Positions 9,805-17,684 of a stretch of DNA of 64,000 nucleotides are shown here, one piece after another (within the stretch, counting starts at the first letter, position 1; the number at the start of each line of letters is the position of its first letter). The notes beneath the pieces were generated by a model, which had not been told where the DNA came from, ran no database searches, and saw only the letters and a program-made list of their open reading frames with translations. Origin of the DNA: Luteibacter anthropi. Its GTDB lineage: Bacteria > Pseudomonadota > Gammaproteobacteria > Xanthomonadales > Rhodanobacteraceae. The stretch lies in NCBI RefSeq assembly GCF_011759365.1, contig NZ_JAARLZ010000003.1, positions 186,001 to 250,000 on the forward strand. The letters are read 5' to 3'. The position numbers and the translations under genes are program-made.

Positions 9805-10047
9805 ATGCCAGTCCAGAATGCACGACACGTCAATCTCCGCGCCGTCCTTGCCCAGCTGGAGGCCGATGGCATCGCCGGCTATGCCGAGCAAGCCGTGTAC
9901 CTGGGCAACATTACCGAGGGACGGCTGGCCTCGATGGATCGCGGCGGCGCCATCGACGTAATGTTCGCCGAGCACGTGGAATGGGTGCTCCACCGACGCC
10001 GGGGCTGGATGGACGAGCTGCACTCCGATGATCCGCTGGAAGCCTGA
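9805..10047 (+). CDS. Small protein resembling a diverged Xre/Cro-type helix-turn-helix
   Basis: This 80-residue protein runs from MPVQNARHVNL. I do not recognise a named gene. Its layout resembles small phage-type Cro/CI repressor-like proteins: an N-terminal NLRAVLAQLE helix, a central GNITEGRLASMDRGG segment, then AEHVEWVLHRRRGWMDEL, which matches the usual ARRIE-ALG-P-GWLD ending of that group. The classic Q/A residues of the helix-turn-helix are poorly kept, so DNA binding is uncertain. No strong ribosome site is visible at the ATG at 9805. It stands alone between the porin terminator and the VirK-like gene. Confidence 0.5.
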   Translation: MPVQNARHVNLRAVLAQLEADGIAGYAEQAVYLGNITEGRLASMDRGGAIDVMFAEHVEWVLHRRRGWMDELHSDDPLEA

Positions 10048-10131
10048 CCCGGGGCCGGACGAAAGCTTGCGAAAGCCAGCCGAAAGTTATTGCGATTAGC
10101 CTCGCCGTTACGTCCCCACGCGAACGCCCCC

Positions 10132-11055
10132 ATGCCTGCCCTGAACAGGATGCTTCAGAGCCTCCGCAACCGTAACGATTGGTCGAACCGCCGGTCCTAC
10201 CGGTCGTCCGCCCTGCGCTATGCGGTGCGATGCCTGGCGGCTCCCCTGCTTCACCTGCGCTGGCTGGCCCTGCTCGACAGCCACCCGGCCCTTCGGGCCG
10301 CCGTACAGCGCGACGGCCGGCTTATCGAGCGCTGGCAGCACCGCTTCCTCAGCCGCGGTTACGGCCAGCGCAAGACGCTGCGCACGGTCATGGACCATTT
10401 CCGTTTCCTCACCGCCGAACTCCCGGCCGGCATGCTGGAGCGCATCTATACGGACGGCCGCGTGGTGCTTACCGAAGTACCCATGAAGAGCGGCGAACCG
10501 CTGCGCGTGCTGCTGATGCCGCCGGTCCGCAAAGGTTGCGAAGGCGAGTTGAATCTTGCCCTGGCCACCGCCGACGACACCCTGCTGTTCTCGGCCACCA
10601 TCACCTTCGCGCCCTCGCGTGGTGAACTGCTGATCGGCTGCCTGCAAGGTCCGTCCACCGAAGACGGCCAGGAGCGCGTGCGCACGGTCACCCGGCAGTG
10701 CCATGGCCTGCGTCCGAAGAACCTGCTGCTGTCGCTCATCTACGCCATCGCGGCAGAACACGGTATTTCCCGTATCCGTGGCATCGGCAACGACCGCCAT
10801 GCCCTCGCCCGCTCGGGCAAGGTCAAGGCGTCGTACGATGCCTTCTGGATCGAATCCAGCGGCGTGCTTGCCCGTGACGGCTTCTTCGACCTGCCGCCGT
10901 CCGAGCCCGAGCGCAACGAGCAGGATGTGGCCAGCAAGCATCGTTCGGCCTTCCGCCAGCGTGAAGTGCTGAGGCATGAACTGATGCGACGGGTGGTGTA
11001 TGCGCTGTCGCACGAGATCGAGGTTATCGACCAGGGCAACCGCGTCGCCGCCTGA
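10132..11055 (+). CDS. VirK/YbjX family (DUF535) protein
   Basis: The 307-residue protein carries the blocks of the DUF535 family represented by Shigella VirK and E. coli YbjX: LLIGCLQGPS around 175, LRPKNLLLSLIYAIA around 200, RIRGIGNDRHA around 222 and SYDAFWIE around 240. The biochemical role is unknown; family members are linked to envelope stress and antimicrobial-peptide resistance in enteric bacteria. The ATG at 10132 is preferred to an upstream TTG at 10090. It is followed by a REP-like palindrome, so it is probably monocistronic. Confidence 0.8.
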   Translation: MPALNRMLQSLRNRNDWSNRRSYRSSALRYAVRCLAAPLLHLRWLALLDSHPALRAAVQRDGRLIERWQHRFLSRGYGQRKTLRTVMDHFRFLTAELPAGMLERIYTDGRVVLTEVPMKSGEPLRVLLMPPVRKGCEGELNLALATADDTLLFSATITFAPSRGELLIGCLQGPSTEDGQERVRTVTRQCHGLRPKNLLLSLIYAIAAEHGISRIRGIGNDRHALARSGKVKASYDAFWIESSGVLARDGFFDLPPSEPERNEQDVASKHRSAFRQREVLRHELMRRVVYALSHEIEVIDQGNRVAA

Positions 11056-11064
11056 CCCGGCTTG

Positions 11065-11147
11065 TGTAGGAGCCGACCTTGTCGGCGACCGGGAATGGCG
11101 ATGCATTACCCGCTGCCGCGGGTCGCCGACAAGGTCGGCTCCTACAG
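11065..11147. repeat. REP-like inverted repeat (GTAGGAGCCGACC type)
   Basis: TGTAGGAGCCGACCTTGTCG at 11065-11084 is mirrored by CGACAAGGTCGGCTCCTACA at 11127-11146 around a short spacer. The long near-perfect palindrome between the VirK-like gene and the OxyR-like gene is a second flavour of the window's repeat family; one more half-copy lies at 32614-32641. Confidence 0.75.
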
Positions 11148-11156
11148 GGTTTCGCG

Positions 11157-11193
11157 ATAGCGCCAGGCTATTGTCCTCATCGAAAGCTTCGAT
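11157..11193 (+). promoter_or_regulatory. OxyR box upstream of the OxyR-like gene
   Basis: The sequence reads ATAG-N7-CTAT-N7-ATCG-N7-CGAT, matching the established OxyR contact pattern ATAG-N7-CTAT-N7-ATAG-N7-CTAT at 14 of 16 contact bases with exact spacing. It ends 56 bp before the ATG of the OxyR-like gene, consistent with autoregulation. Confidence 0.65.
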
Positions 11194-11249
11194 TTCCCCC
11201 CTTCCGATCCGACGACTAAGCTCACGGGCCTGTCAGGTGAGGGAAGGCA

Positions 11250-12155
11250 ATGGACGTCACCGCGGCTTCGCCGAAACCCAACTTCACCGGCCTGTCGTTC
11301 CGTGACCTGGAATACGTGGTGGCCGTGGCGGAGCTGGGCAGCTTTGTGGGTGCCGCACGCCAATGCCATGTCGCGCAGCCCTCCCTTTCGGTGCAGGTGC
11401 GCCGTATCGAGGAACGGTTGCATACGCCCATCTTCGAGCGCACGCCGCGCGGCGTCGTGACCACGCCTGCGGGCCATGCCATCGTCGAACAGATGCGCCG
11501 TGCACTGGCGGAAGGCCGTGCACTGCTTGCGCTGGCCCGTCGCCCTGACAGTGCTTTCAACGGGGTCCTGCGGCTCTCGGCCATTCCAACCCTTGCCGCA
11601 TCGTATTTCCCGCGCCTGCTTGCATCATTGCGCAGCGCCTTTCCCAGCGTGGAACTGCTGCTCGGCGAAGCTTCCAGCACCGAACTGTCGGCGGCACTGG
11701 CTAGCGGCGACATCGACGCCGCCATCATGACCGCTCCTGTCATCCATCGCTCCCTGGACCACCGCTCTCTCGGCACGGAACCCCTGCTGATGGCCTGCCC
11801 TGCCAGCCACCCCGCGGCACGCGCCGACGGACCGGACTGGCACGAACTCGATGCGCCATCGCGCCTGCTGCTCACCGAACCGGACTGCCTGCGCCAGCAG
11901 GCGATCCATGCCGCCGGTGCGCCCGGTGCCGCCAAGGCATCGCCGACACTCGATGCCCTGCTCTATCGTGTCGCTGCCGGCGAAGGCTGCACGCTGGTTC
12001 CCGCTTCCGCCGAACGTTCGATGCATGGCGTGGTCTATCGCCGGTCGGTGCATCCCGGCCGACAGCGCGAACTGGCCATGGCATGGCGCGCCAGCACCAC
12101 GCACCGCGACGACATGCTTCGCCTCATGGACGCCATGAGTACCATCCGGCCATAG
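11250..12155 (+). CDS. OxyR-like LysR-family peroxide regulator lacking the resolving cysteine
   Basis: The 301-residue protein has an N-terminal HTH (about 15-75) with the OxyR-typical FRDLEYVVAVAELGSF and QPSLSVQVRRIEERL, and a LysR substrate domain (about 100-295). The E. coli peroxidatic Cys199 aligns with Cys213 (PDCLRQQA), but the position of resolving Cys208, nine residues later, is Ala222. Other cysteines are 39, 183 and 247. It sits directly upstream of katB and has an OxyR box in its own promoter. It is either a one-cysteine OxyR paralogue or a regulator using another thiol reaction. Family call is strong; calling it the main OxyR would be premature. Confidence 0.85.
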   Translation: MDVTAASPKPNFTGLSFRDLEYVVAVAELGSFVGAARQCHVAQPSLSVQVRRIEERLHTPIFERTPRGVVTTPAGHAIVEQMRRALAEGRALLALARRPDSAFNGVLRLSAIPTLAASYFPRLLASLRSAFPSVELLLGEASSTELSAALASGDIDAAIMTAPVIHRSLDHRSLGTEPLLMACPASHPAARADGPDWHELDAPSRLLLTEPDCLRQQAIHAAGAPGAAKASPTLDALLYRVAAGEGCTLVPASAERSMHGVVYRRSVHPGRQRELAMAWRASTTHRDDMLRLMDAMSTIRP

Positions 12156-12243
12156 GCAATTTGCAACGCGACGCTGCACGCGTTAGCCGATGACTATGCG
12201 AAGTCACGTATATATGCGGACTTCGTCACATGAAAGGACATGC

Positions 12244-12280
12244 ATTCATTCGCGCTATGACGACCATAGCAACGAACGAT
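12244..12280 (+). promoter_or_regulatory. OxyR box upstream of katB
   Basis: The sequence reads ATTC-N7-CTAT-N7-ATAG-N7-CGAT, matching the OxyR contact consensus at 13 of 16 positions with exact 7-base spacers. The inner part is the palindrome GCTATG-ACGAC-CATAGC (12254-12270). It ends 84 bp before the preferred katB start, which supports treating the upstream open frame as non-coding. Confidence 0.65.
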
Positions 12281-12364
12281 TGGATGGCGACGCCACGGAT
12301 TCGCACCATGCCTGCCAGCACCAGAGGGGTGTATGGCAGGAATGAGACATTGAACAAGGTAACG

Positions 12365-13879
12365 ATGGGACGGCTCGCCTTTGCGCTGGCCGCGATCCTC
12401 GGCGGCACCGCCGTCGCCCAGGAGAAGCACCTCACCACCGACGGCGGCGCCCCGGTGGGAGACAACCAGAACTCGCAGACGGCCGGACCGGCGGGCCCCG
12501 TGCTGTTGCAGGATTCGCACCTGATCGAAAAGCTGCAACGCTTCGACCGCGAGCGCATCCCCGAGCGCGTGGTGCACGCCCGTGGCACCGGTGCCTTCGG
12601 CAGCTTCACGCCCAGCGGCGATCTCTCCGACCTCACCCGCGCCAAGGTCTTCACTCCCGGCACCAGCACGCCGGTGTTCGTACGCTTCTCCACCGTGATG
12701 GGTTATCGCGGCTCGCCGGAGCAGGCGCGTGACCCGCGTGGCTTCGCCGTGAAGTTCTACACGCAGGACGGCAACTGGGACATGGTCGGTATCAACTGGC
12801 CGATCTTCTTCATCCGCGATGCCATCAAGTTCCCGGACTTCGTGCATGCGAACAAGCCCAGCGCCGTGACCGGCGTGCAGGATGCCGATCTCGCGTTCGA
12901 CTTTTTCGCCCATACGCCCGAAGCCACCAGCATGCTCACCCACCTTTACACGGTGGAAGGCATGCCGGACTCCTATCGCCACATGGACGGCTATGCGGTC
13001 CACGCCTTCAAGTTCGTCAATGCCAAGGGCGAAGTCCATTACGTGAAGTTCCACTGGAAGAGCCTGCAAGGCATCCACGGCCTGCGCCCGAACGAGATCG
13101 CCGCCTCGATCGGCAAGGACTGGAACCTGCACACCAATGATCTCTACGGGGCCATCCGCAAGGGCGACGTGCCAAAGTGGGATCTCTATGTACAGGTGCT
13201 CACGCCGGAAGAGCTGACCAGGTTCGACTTCGATCCGCTGGACGACACCAAGGTATGGACGGGTGTGCCGGAGCGGAAGGTCGGCACCATGACGCTCGAC
13301 CGGGTACCGGATAATTACTTCGAAAGCACCGAGGAGTCGGCATTTGCACCGTCACGCCTCGTGCCGGGCATCGAACCGTCCGAGGACCGCATGCTCCAGG
13401 GTCGGCTGTTCGCCTACGCAGACACCCAGATGTACCGCCTCGGTCCGAACTACAACAGCCTGCCGATCAACCGTCCCGCCGTTGCCGTGAGCAACGAGAA
13501 CCAGGACGGCACGATGAATTCGAGCGGCCGCAAGGGCGAGACGAACTACGAACCCTCGGGGATCAACGAAGTGTCGGAAGACCTGTCGGCGAAGAGCGTG
13601 CGCACGGCCTTGCAGGGTACGACCCAGCAGCAGGCCACCAGCAAGCCGCGCAACTTCTTCCAGGCTGGTGAGTACTATCGCTCGCTGACCGCCCAGGACA
13701 AGACCGACCTGGTCACGGCACTGAGCGGCGACCTGTCCCACGTGCGCAACCAGGACAACCTGTACCGCATGCTGTCGTACTTCTACCGTGCCGACCGCGA
13801 CTACGGCGAACGCCTGTCCAAGGCCCTGCATGCGGACCTGGCCCGCGTGAAGAGCCTGTCCGACGGCCTGCAGGACTAA
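12365..13879 (+). CDS. katB: Periplasmic monofunctional catalase KatB
   Basis: This 504-residue haem catalase decomposes H2O2. Features: signal peptide MGRLAFALAAILGGTAVA, the clade III signature TDGGAPVGDNQNSQTAGPAG, distal His in ERVVHARGTGAFG, distal Asn in GNWDMVGINWP and proximal haem Tyr in GRLFAYADTQMYRLG. It closely resembles Pseudomonas KatB, including the signal peptide. The frame is open back to 12230, but the ATG at 12365 has AAGG 5 bases upstream and begins the signal peptide. It lies behind an OxyR-like gene and an OxyR box, and ankB follows, as in P. aeruginosa katB-ankB. Confidence 0.95.
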   Translation: MGRLAFALAAILGGTAVAQEKHLTTDGGAPVGDNQNSQTAGPAGPVLLQDSHLIEKLQRFDRERIPERVVHARGTGAFGSFTPSGDLSDLTRAKVFTPGTSTPVFVRFSTVMGYRGSPEQARDPRGFAVKFYTQDGNWDMVGINWPIFFIRDAIKFPDFVHANKPSAVTGVQDADLAFDFFAHTPEATSMLTHLYTVEGMPDSYRHMDGYAVHAFKFVNAKGEVHYVKFHWKSLQGIHGLRPNEIAASIGKDWNLHTNDLYGAIRKGDVPKWDLYVQVLTPEELTRFDFDPLDDTKVWTGVPERKVGTMTLDRVPDNYFESTEESAFAPSRLVPGIEPSEDRMLQGRLFAYADTQMYRLGPNYNSLPINRPAVAVSNENQDGTMNSSGRKGETNYEPSGINEVSEDLSAKSVRTALQGTTQQQATSKPRNFFQAGEYYRSLTAQDKTDLVTALSGDLSHVRNQDNLYRMLSYFYRADRDYGERLSKALHADLARVKSLSDGLQD

Positions 13880-13888
13880 GAGGGAGCC

Positions 13889-13915
13889 GGTCTCCGGGGC
13901 ATCGCCCCGGAGACC
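13889..13915 (+). promoter_or_regulatory. Strong hairpin between katB and ankB
   Basis: GGTCTCCGGGGC at 13889-13900, loop ATC, then GCCCCGGAGACC at 13904-13915 forms a perfect 12-bp stem. It ends 8 bases before the ankB ATG at 13924 and takes up the place where a ribosome site would lie. No T-run follows. It may limit ankB translation or stabilise the katB message. Confidence 0.6.
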
Positions 13916-13923
13916 TTCATGTC

Positions 13924-14559
13924 ATGAAAGCCGTTTCCCTGCTTCGTCGCCCTTCCTGCTGGCTGCCGCTGCTTGCCGTACTGGTGATTGCTGGCGTCTG
14001 GATCATGTCGCCTTCGCTGCGTCTCGCCGTGCGCCATGTCGATGCGGAAACACTGGGCAAGGCGCAATACGTGGATGCGCATACCTATGACGACACCTGG
14101 TTCGATGCCGCCCGTGCCGGCCGCAGCGATATCCTCGATGCACTGCTCGATGCCGGCTATCCCATCGATGCCCGCACGTCGTCCGGCTATACCGCCGCCA
14201 TTCTCGCCGCTTACGACCACCAGCCCGCCGCCCTCGACTATCTGCTGGAACGAGGTGCCGATGCCTGCCTGGGTGACAGGAATGGCAATACCGCACTCAT
14301 GGGCGCTCTGTACAAGGGTGAACTCGATATCGCGCGCCGCTTGCTGAAAACCACCTGCCCGATCGATCAGGTCAACAACGCAGGAGAAACCGCCCTGTCC
14401 TTTGCCGCCATGTTCGGACGTACCGCCATCATGACCGAGCTGGTGCAGCATGGAGCGGACCCGGCACATCGCGATGCCCAGGGCAGCACCCCTTATCAGG
14501 TAGCGCAGAAACAGGGTAACGAGGAGGCGATGCGTGCCTTGCGCCACATCGCTCCCTGA
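13924..14559 (+). CDS. ankB: Ankyrin-repeat protein AnkB
   Basis: The 211-residue protein has one N-terminal membrane anchor or uncleaved signal (about 12-28, WLPLLAVLVIAGVWIM) and then about four ankyrin repeats (TWFDAARAGRSDILDALLDA; GYTAAILAAYDHQPAALDYL; GNTALMGALYKGELDIARRL; GETALSFAAMFGRTAIMTEL). In P. aeruginosa the homologous ankB follows katB, and its periplasmic ankyrin protein is needed for full KatB activity. The order and topology here match that. A 12-bp hairpin lies just before the start, so expression is probably below that of katB. Confidence 0.88.
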   Translation: MKAVSLLRRPSCWLPLLAVLVIAGVWIMSPSLRLAVRHVDAETLGKAQYVDAHTYDDTWFDAARAGRSDILDALLDAGYPIDARTSSGYTAAILAAYDHQPAALDYLLERGADACLGDRNGNTALMGALYKGELDIARRLLKTTCPIDQVNNAGETALSFAAMFGRTAIMTELVQHGADPAHRDAQGSTPYQVAQKQGNEEAMRALRHIAP

Positions 14560-14565
14560 ACATCA

Positions 14566-15813
14566 TCAATGATGCAGTCGCTGCGCCGCAGGCTCCAGGC
14601 GGGAAGCTACCTGCGACCACGCGCAGACCACCGCCTGGCATCCTACCGGAACGAGAGTCTGCGTATACGGAGGATGCGTCTTGTCCAGCTTCGCCAGGTC
14701 ACGCAGCTGCTGAAGCGTCTGTGCCCGATACGACACCCGGACGAAACGATGGCCCTTGGCGTCACCGAGCAGTTCGAGCACCAGCGCGCCACCCGGCGGA
14801 GGGTCGTCGCGACCATAGCCCGGCACCTGGAAATGCACGCCAAGCAGGCTAGCCAGAGCCGCGATGTTGTTATCGCTGGCCACCAGGACACTCAGGCGGG
14901 GAGCATCCGCTTGCCCGAAGCGCTGGATGACGAGGTTCGCCAGCGGAGCACCAAGTCGTTCCGCCATGTAACGAGGCCGCGCATGGATATCGAACAACAG
15001 CGCATGCAGCCGCGACATCGCCGCAAGATCGTCGGGAGAAGCCCGCCCCCAGCCCACGTTATCCATGGACATGCCTTCGGCGTATTCAAGCAGGAACACC
15101 TCCGCGGTACCCGAACTCGATGCGATCGGCCCGTGCAGGGACAAGGAATGCCCGTCGTCCGAGGGCGCAAGCGACGCCGCGCCCCATAGGCGATCGCAAC
15201 CGGAAGCACAGCCCAGTACCCGGGCCATGGTGTCGAGGGCTGGCCGGTAAGGCGTAACGATGGCGTCGGGGCCTCCGGTCTCGGCCGCGATCGAAGCAAC
15301 CGCCGCCTTGGCATCGAAATCCACCACGCCGGCCTCGACGGGATGGAACAGCGGATCGTCGCTGTTCTCAGCCCGATGTTCGACACCTGCGCCACAACCA
15401 GGTGCCAGCGTGTCGGCAAGCGCACCGGCGCTGGCGATCGTCCGCTGCTCGGTATTGCTGTGAATCCAGAGGGAGTCCTTTGCCGGACACCCCCGCTCAG
15501 GCAGCACCCCGGCCTGCACCAGCCAGTGGCGATGATAGGCGCCCAGCAGGCGCATGCCCTTGTCGCCATGCGGCGTCAGCACGCTCGCTGCCACCGGCCA
15601 TGCCGGCCAGGTTGAAGTGGCCTGCGCGCCGATCTCACCGGGCAGCGGTGCACGCACGCCATGCCGGAAGACCATCAGCACACGCTCCACCTGCAAGGGA
15701 GCATCGGCAGCGGGTGACGCAAACCCTGTGACCGCACTGCCAAAGGCCATAGCGGCAAGCAGCAGGGCCTTTGCCCGCGCAAGCACCGGATGGGAACCCT
15801 GTCGGATGTGCAT
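14566..15813 (-). CDS. Exported histidine acid phosphatase (phytase/glucose-1-phosphatase type)
   Basis: The 415-residue precursor has a signal peptide (about 1-32) and the catalytic RHGVRAP at 50-56 with nucleophile His51, as in AppA and Agp. The C-terminal HD motif that supplies the proton donor appears as SDNN (Ser313-Asp314), so the His is replaced while the Asp is kept. Cysteine pairs such as GCASGC suggest disulphides. It would release phosphate from phytate or sugar phosphates in the periplasm. The ATG at 15813 has GAGG upstream; the 21-codon longer frame is less likely. It ends 6 bp from convergent ankB. Confidence 0.85.
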   Translation of the reverse strand: MHIRQGSHPVLARAKALLLAAMAFGSAVTGFASPAADAPLQVERVLMVFRHGVRAPLPGEIGAQATSTWPAWPVAASVLTPHGDKGMRLLGAYHRHWLVQAGVLPERGCPAKDSLWIHSNTEQRTIASAGALADTLAPGCGAGVEHRAENSDDPLFHPVEAGVVDFDAKAAVASIAAETGGPDAIVTPYRPALDTMARVLGCASGCDRLWGAASLAPSDDGHSLSLHGPIASSSGTAEVFLLEYAEGMSMDNVGWGRASPDDLAAMSRLHALLFDIHARPRYMAERLGAPLANLVIQRFGQADAPRLSVLVASDNNIAALASLLGVHFQVPGYGRDDPPPGGALVLELLGDAKGHRFVRVSYRAQTLQQLRDLAKLDKTHPPYTQTLVPVGCQAVVCAWSQVASRLEPAAQRLHH

Positions 15814-16004
15814 CGTGCCCTCGTGCGTCGCATCGCGCAAACGACAGATCATCGAAAACCGCCATGACCGATCCATGACATCGGAAATGACTACCCTGTA
15901 TCAGGACGCAGATCGATGATCGGATCATAGGGCGCCGGCCGCAACATGACTGCCGACGCCCTACACTGTGCCTTCCCCACCTGTGGATCAAAGGCTCTTT
16001 CGTC

Positions 16005-17366
16005 ATGATGCAATGGGACAAGCTGCTCAATGCCAACCGGCTGGGAAACCGGCCGCCCAAGGAAGAGGAAGGGCGCTCCCCGTTCCATTCCGATCACGAC
16101 AAAGTCATCTTTTCCGGATCGTTCCGGCGCCTGGCCCGCAAGACCCAGGTCCACCCCCTCGCCACCAACGACCACGTGCACAACCGGCTCACCCACAGCC
16201 TGGAAGTGGCGTGCGTCGGTCGTACGCTGGGCATGCGGGTGGGCCAGCGTCTACTGGAAAAACACCGTATTCCCGAGCATTTCAGCGCCACGGACATCGG
16301 CGATATCGTGCAGACCGCCTGTCTTGCGCACGATATCGGCAACCCGCCTTTTGGCCATACCGGCGAGGAGGCCATCCGCCACTGGTTTTCCGAGGATGCC
16401 GGCAAGGATCTGATCGGTGACCTGGCCGACGACGAGGCCTCCGACCTGCGGCTCTTCGAAGGCAACGCGCAAGGTTTCCGCGTACTGACCACGACGGAAT
16501 ACCACCCCTACGATGGCGGCCTGCGGCTCACCTACGCCTCACTGGGCGCCTTCGTGAAATACCCATGGCTATCGCTCGATGCGGTCACCGGCGACCGCCC
16601 CAAGCGCAACAAGTACGGCGTCTATCGCGCGGAAACCGCCCTGTTCGAGGAAGTGGCCCACGCCACGGGACTCATCAACCAGGGCAGGCACTGGTATTCC
16701 CGGCATCCACTGGTGCATCTGATGGAGATGGCCGACGACTTCTGCTACGCCATTCTCGACCTGGAAGACGGTATCGAGATGGGCATCCTGCAATGGGAGG
16801 AAGTCTTCCAGCTGCTCCGGCCGGTGCTCGACGAAAGCCGCATCGACGAACTCCAGCGCGATCTCCACGGCCTGCGCCCGGGCAGGAAGCCTCCGCTCAT
16901 CCGTGGCAAGGTCATTTCCGCCTTCGTGGATGCCGGCACCGATGCGTTCATCGCCAACGAGGACGCCATCCTCCGCGGGGAAGTCACCGAACTGCTGCCC
17001 TTGTGCGAGGAGCGGGTACGTAACTGCGTGCAGGCCGCCAAGCAGCTCGCGCAGCAGCGCGTATACCAGCATCCGCGTAAGGTCGAGCTGGAAATCGGCG
17101 CGTACAACACGATTGCCACGGTGCTGAAGGTCGTCTGCGGGGTCGCGGTCGAACATGCCGAGGGCCGGGGCAAGGACAACTACCGCTCCAAGCGCGTCAT
17201 CGACCTCATCGGCGAATACTCCTTCCATCCCGAGCTTCGCTCCGCGGGTGAAAAGTCCCCGAAATACCACGCATTGATGCGCGCGCTCGACTACGTCAGC
17301 GGCATGACCGACAACTACGTGACCCACCTGGCAAGACAGTTCAGCGGCTCGGGCGATGCCCGCTGA
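16005..17366 (+). CDS. dgt: Deoxyguanosinetriphosphate triphosphohydrolase-like protein
   Basis: This 453-residue cytosolic HD-domain protein of the Dgt/SAMHD1 type cleaves dNTPs to deoxynucleosides and triphosphate. The metal ligands are visible: His in NRLTHSLEVA, the HD pair in CLAHDIGNPPFGH and a later Asp in MEMADDFCYAILDLEDG. FSGSFRRLARKTQV is a typical Dgt N-terminal motif. The length fits the longer, E. coli-type subgroup. It is monocistronic, with a hairpin 15 bp after the stop. Substrate preference among dNTPs cannot be inferred. Confidence 0.9.
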   Translation: MMQWDKLLNANRLGNRPPKEEEGRSPFHSDHDKVIFSGSFRRLARKTQVHPLATNDHVHNRLTHSLEVACVGRTLGMRVGQRLLEKHRIPEHFSATDIGDIVQTACLAHDIGNPPFGHTGEEAIRHWFSEDAGKDLIGDLADDEASDLRLFEGNAQGFRVLTTTEYHPYDGGLRLTYASLGAFVKYPWLSLDAVTGDRPKRNKYGVYRAETALFEEVAHATGLINQGRHWYSRHPLVHLMEMADDFCYAILDLEDGIEMGILQWEEVFQLLRPVLDESRIDELQRDLHGLRPGRKPPLIRGKVISAFVDAGTDAFIANEDAILRGEVTELLPLCEERVRNCVQAAKQLAQQRVYQHPRKVELEIGAYNTIATVLKVVCGVAVEHAEGRGKDNYRSKRVIDLIGEYSFHPELRSAGEKSPKYHALMRALDYVSGMTDNYVTHLARQFSGSGDAR

Positions 17367-17380
17367 GTAATGCGTATATA

Positions 17381-17404
17381 GCCCGGCCGAGGCGTCGGCC
17401 GGGC
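17381..17404 (+). terminator. Hairpin terminator after dgt
   Basis: GCCCGGCCGA at 17381-17390, loop GGCG, TCGGCCGGGC at 17395-17404. A perfect 10-bp GC stem just after dgt without a clear T-tail. Confidence 0.55.
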
Positions 17405-17666
17405 TACCACTCACATCCATGATCACGCCGTTATCCCGCCACAAAATGGCCATGCTCCTGCCGGATAGTCACGCAGCCAGGGCACGCCGTGCCTCTTCGT
17501 GTCGTAAACCGCCTACGGCCTACAAGTAAGACCTTCATTGCCCACGGATATTCCCCCGCGGGCCACATCGCAGACGACCGATTCACGCCAACCGGGAGGC
17601 TCGCGATCATGCCGGATCGTGCCTGGCTGGTGGATCCAGGAGACCTCGACCCTGCAATTCCGGTAA
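17405..17666. other. Non-coding stretch between dgt and brnT
   Basis: This is the rest of the roughly 300-bp gap between dgt and brnT. I see no convincing gene. A short open frame from 17489 lacks codon bias, a ribosome site and recognisable motifs. The sequence next to brnT turns AT-richer and holds the brnT promoter/operator. Confidence 0.5.
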
Positions 17667-17680
17667 ATTGTTAGTACAAT
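17667..17680 (+). promoter_or_regulatory. Palindrome at the brnT start, possible BrnA operator and -10 element
   Basis: ATTGT-TAGT-ACAAT ends 4 bp before the brnT ATG at 17685. It contains TACAAT, which could be a -10 box, and no Shine-Dalgarno is visible. BrnA antitoxins are known to repress their own operon, so this is a plausible binding site; the overlap would also place the transcript start at or near the ATG. Confidence 0.4.
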
Positions 17681-17684
17681 AAGC

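Noticed and set aside
12230-12364. N-terminal extension of katB to an upstream ATG at 12230.
   Set aside because: It would place 45 non-conserved residues before a normal signal peptide and would cover the OxyR box; the ATG at 12365 has its own ribosome site.
17489-17674. A short open frame between dgt and brnT.
   Set aside because: No ribosome site, no motif and atypical composition; better read as non-coding sequence.
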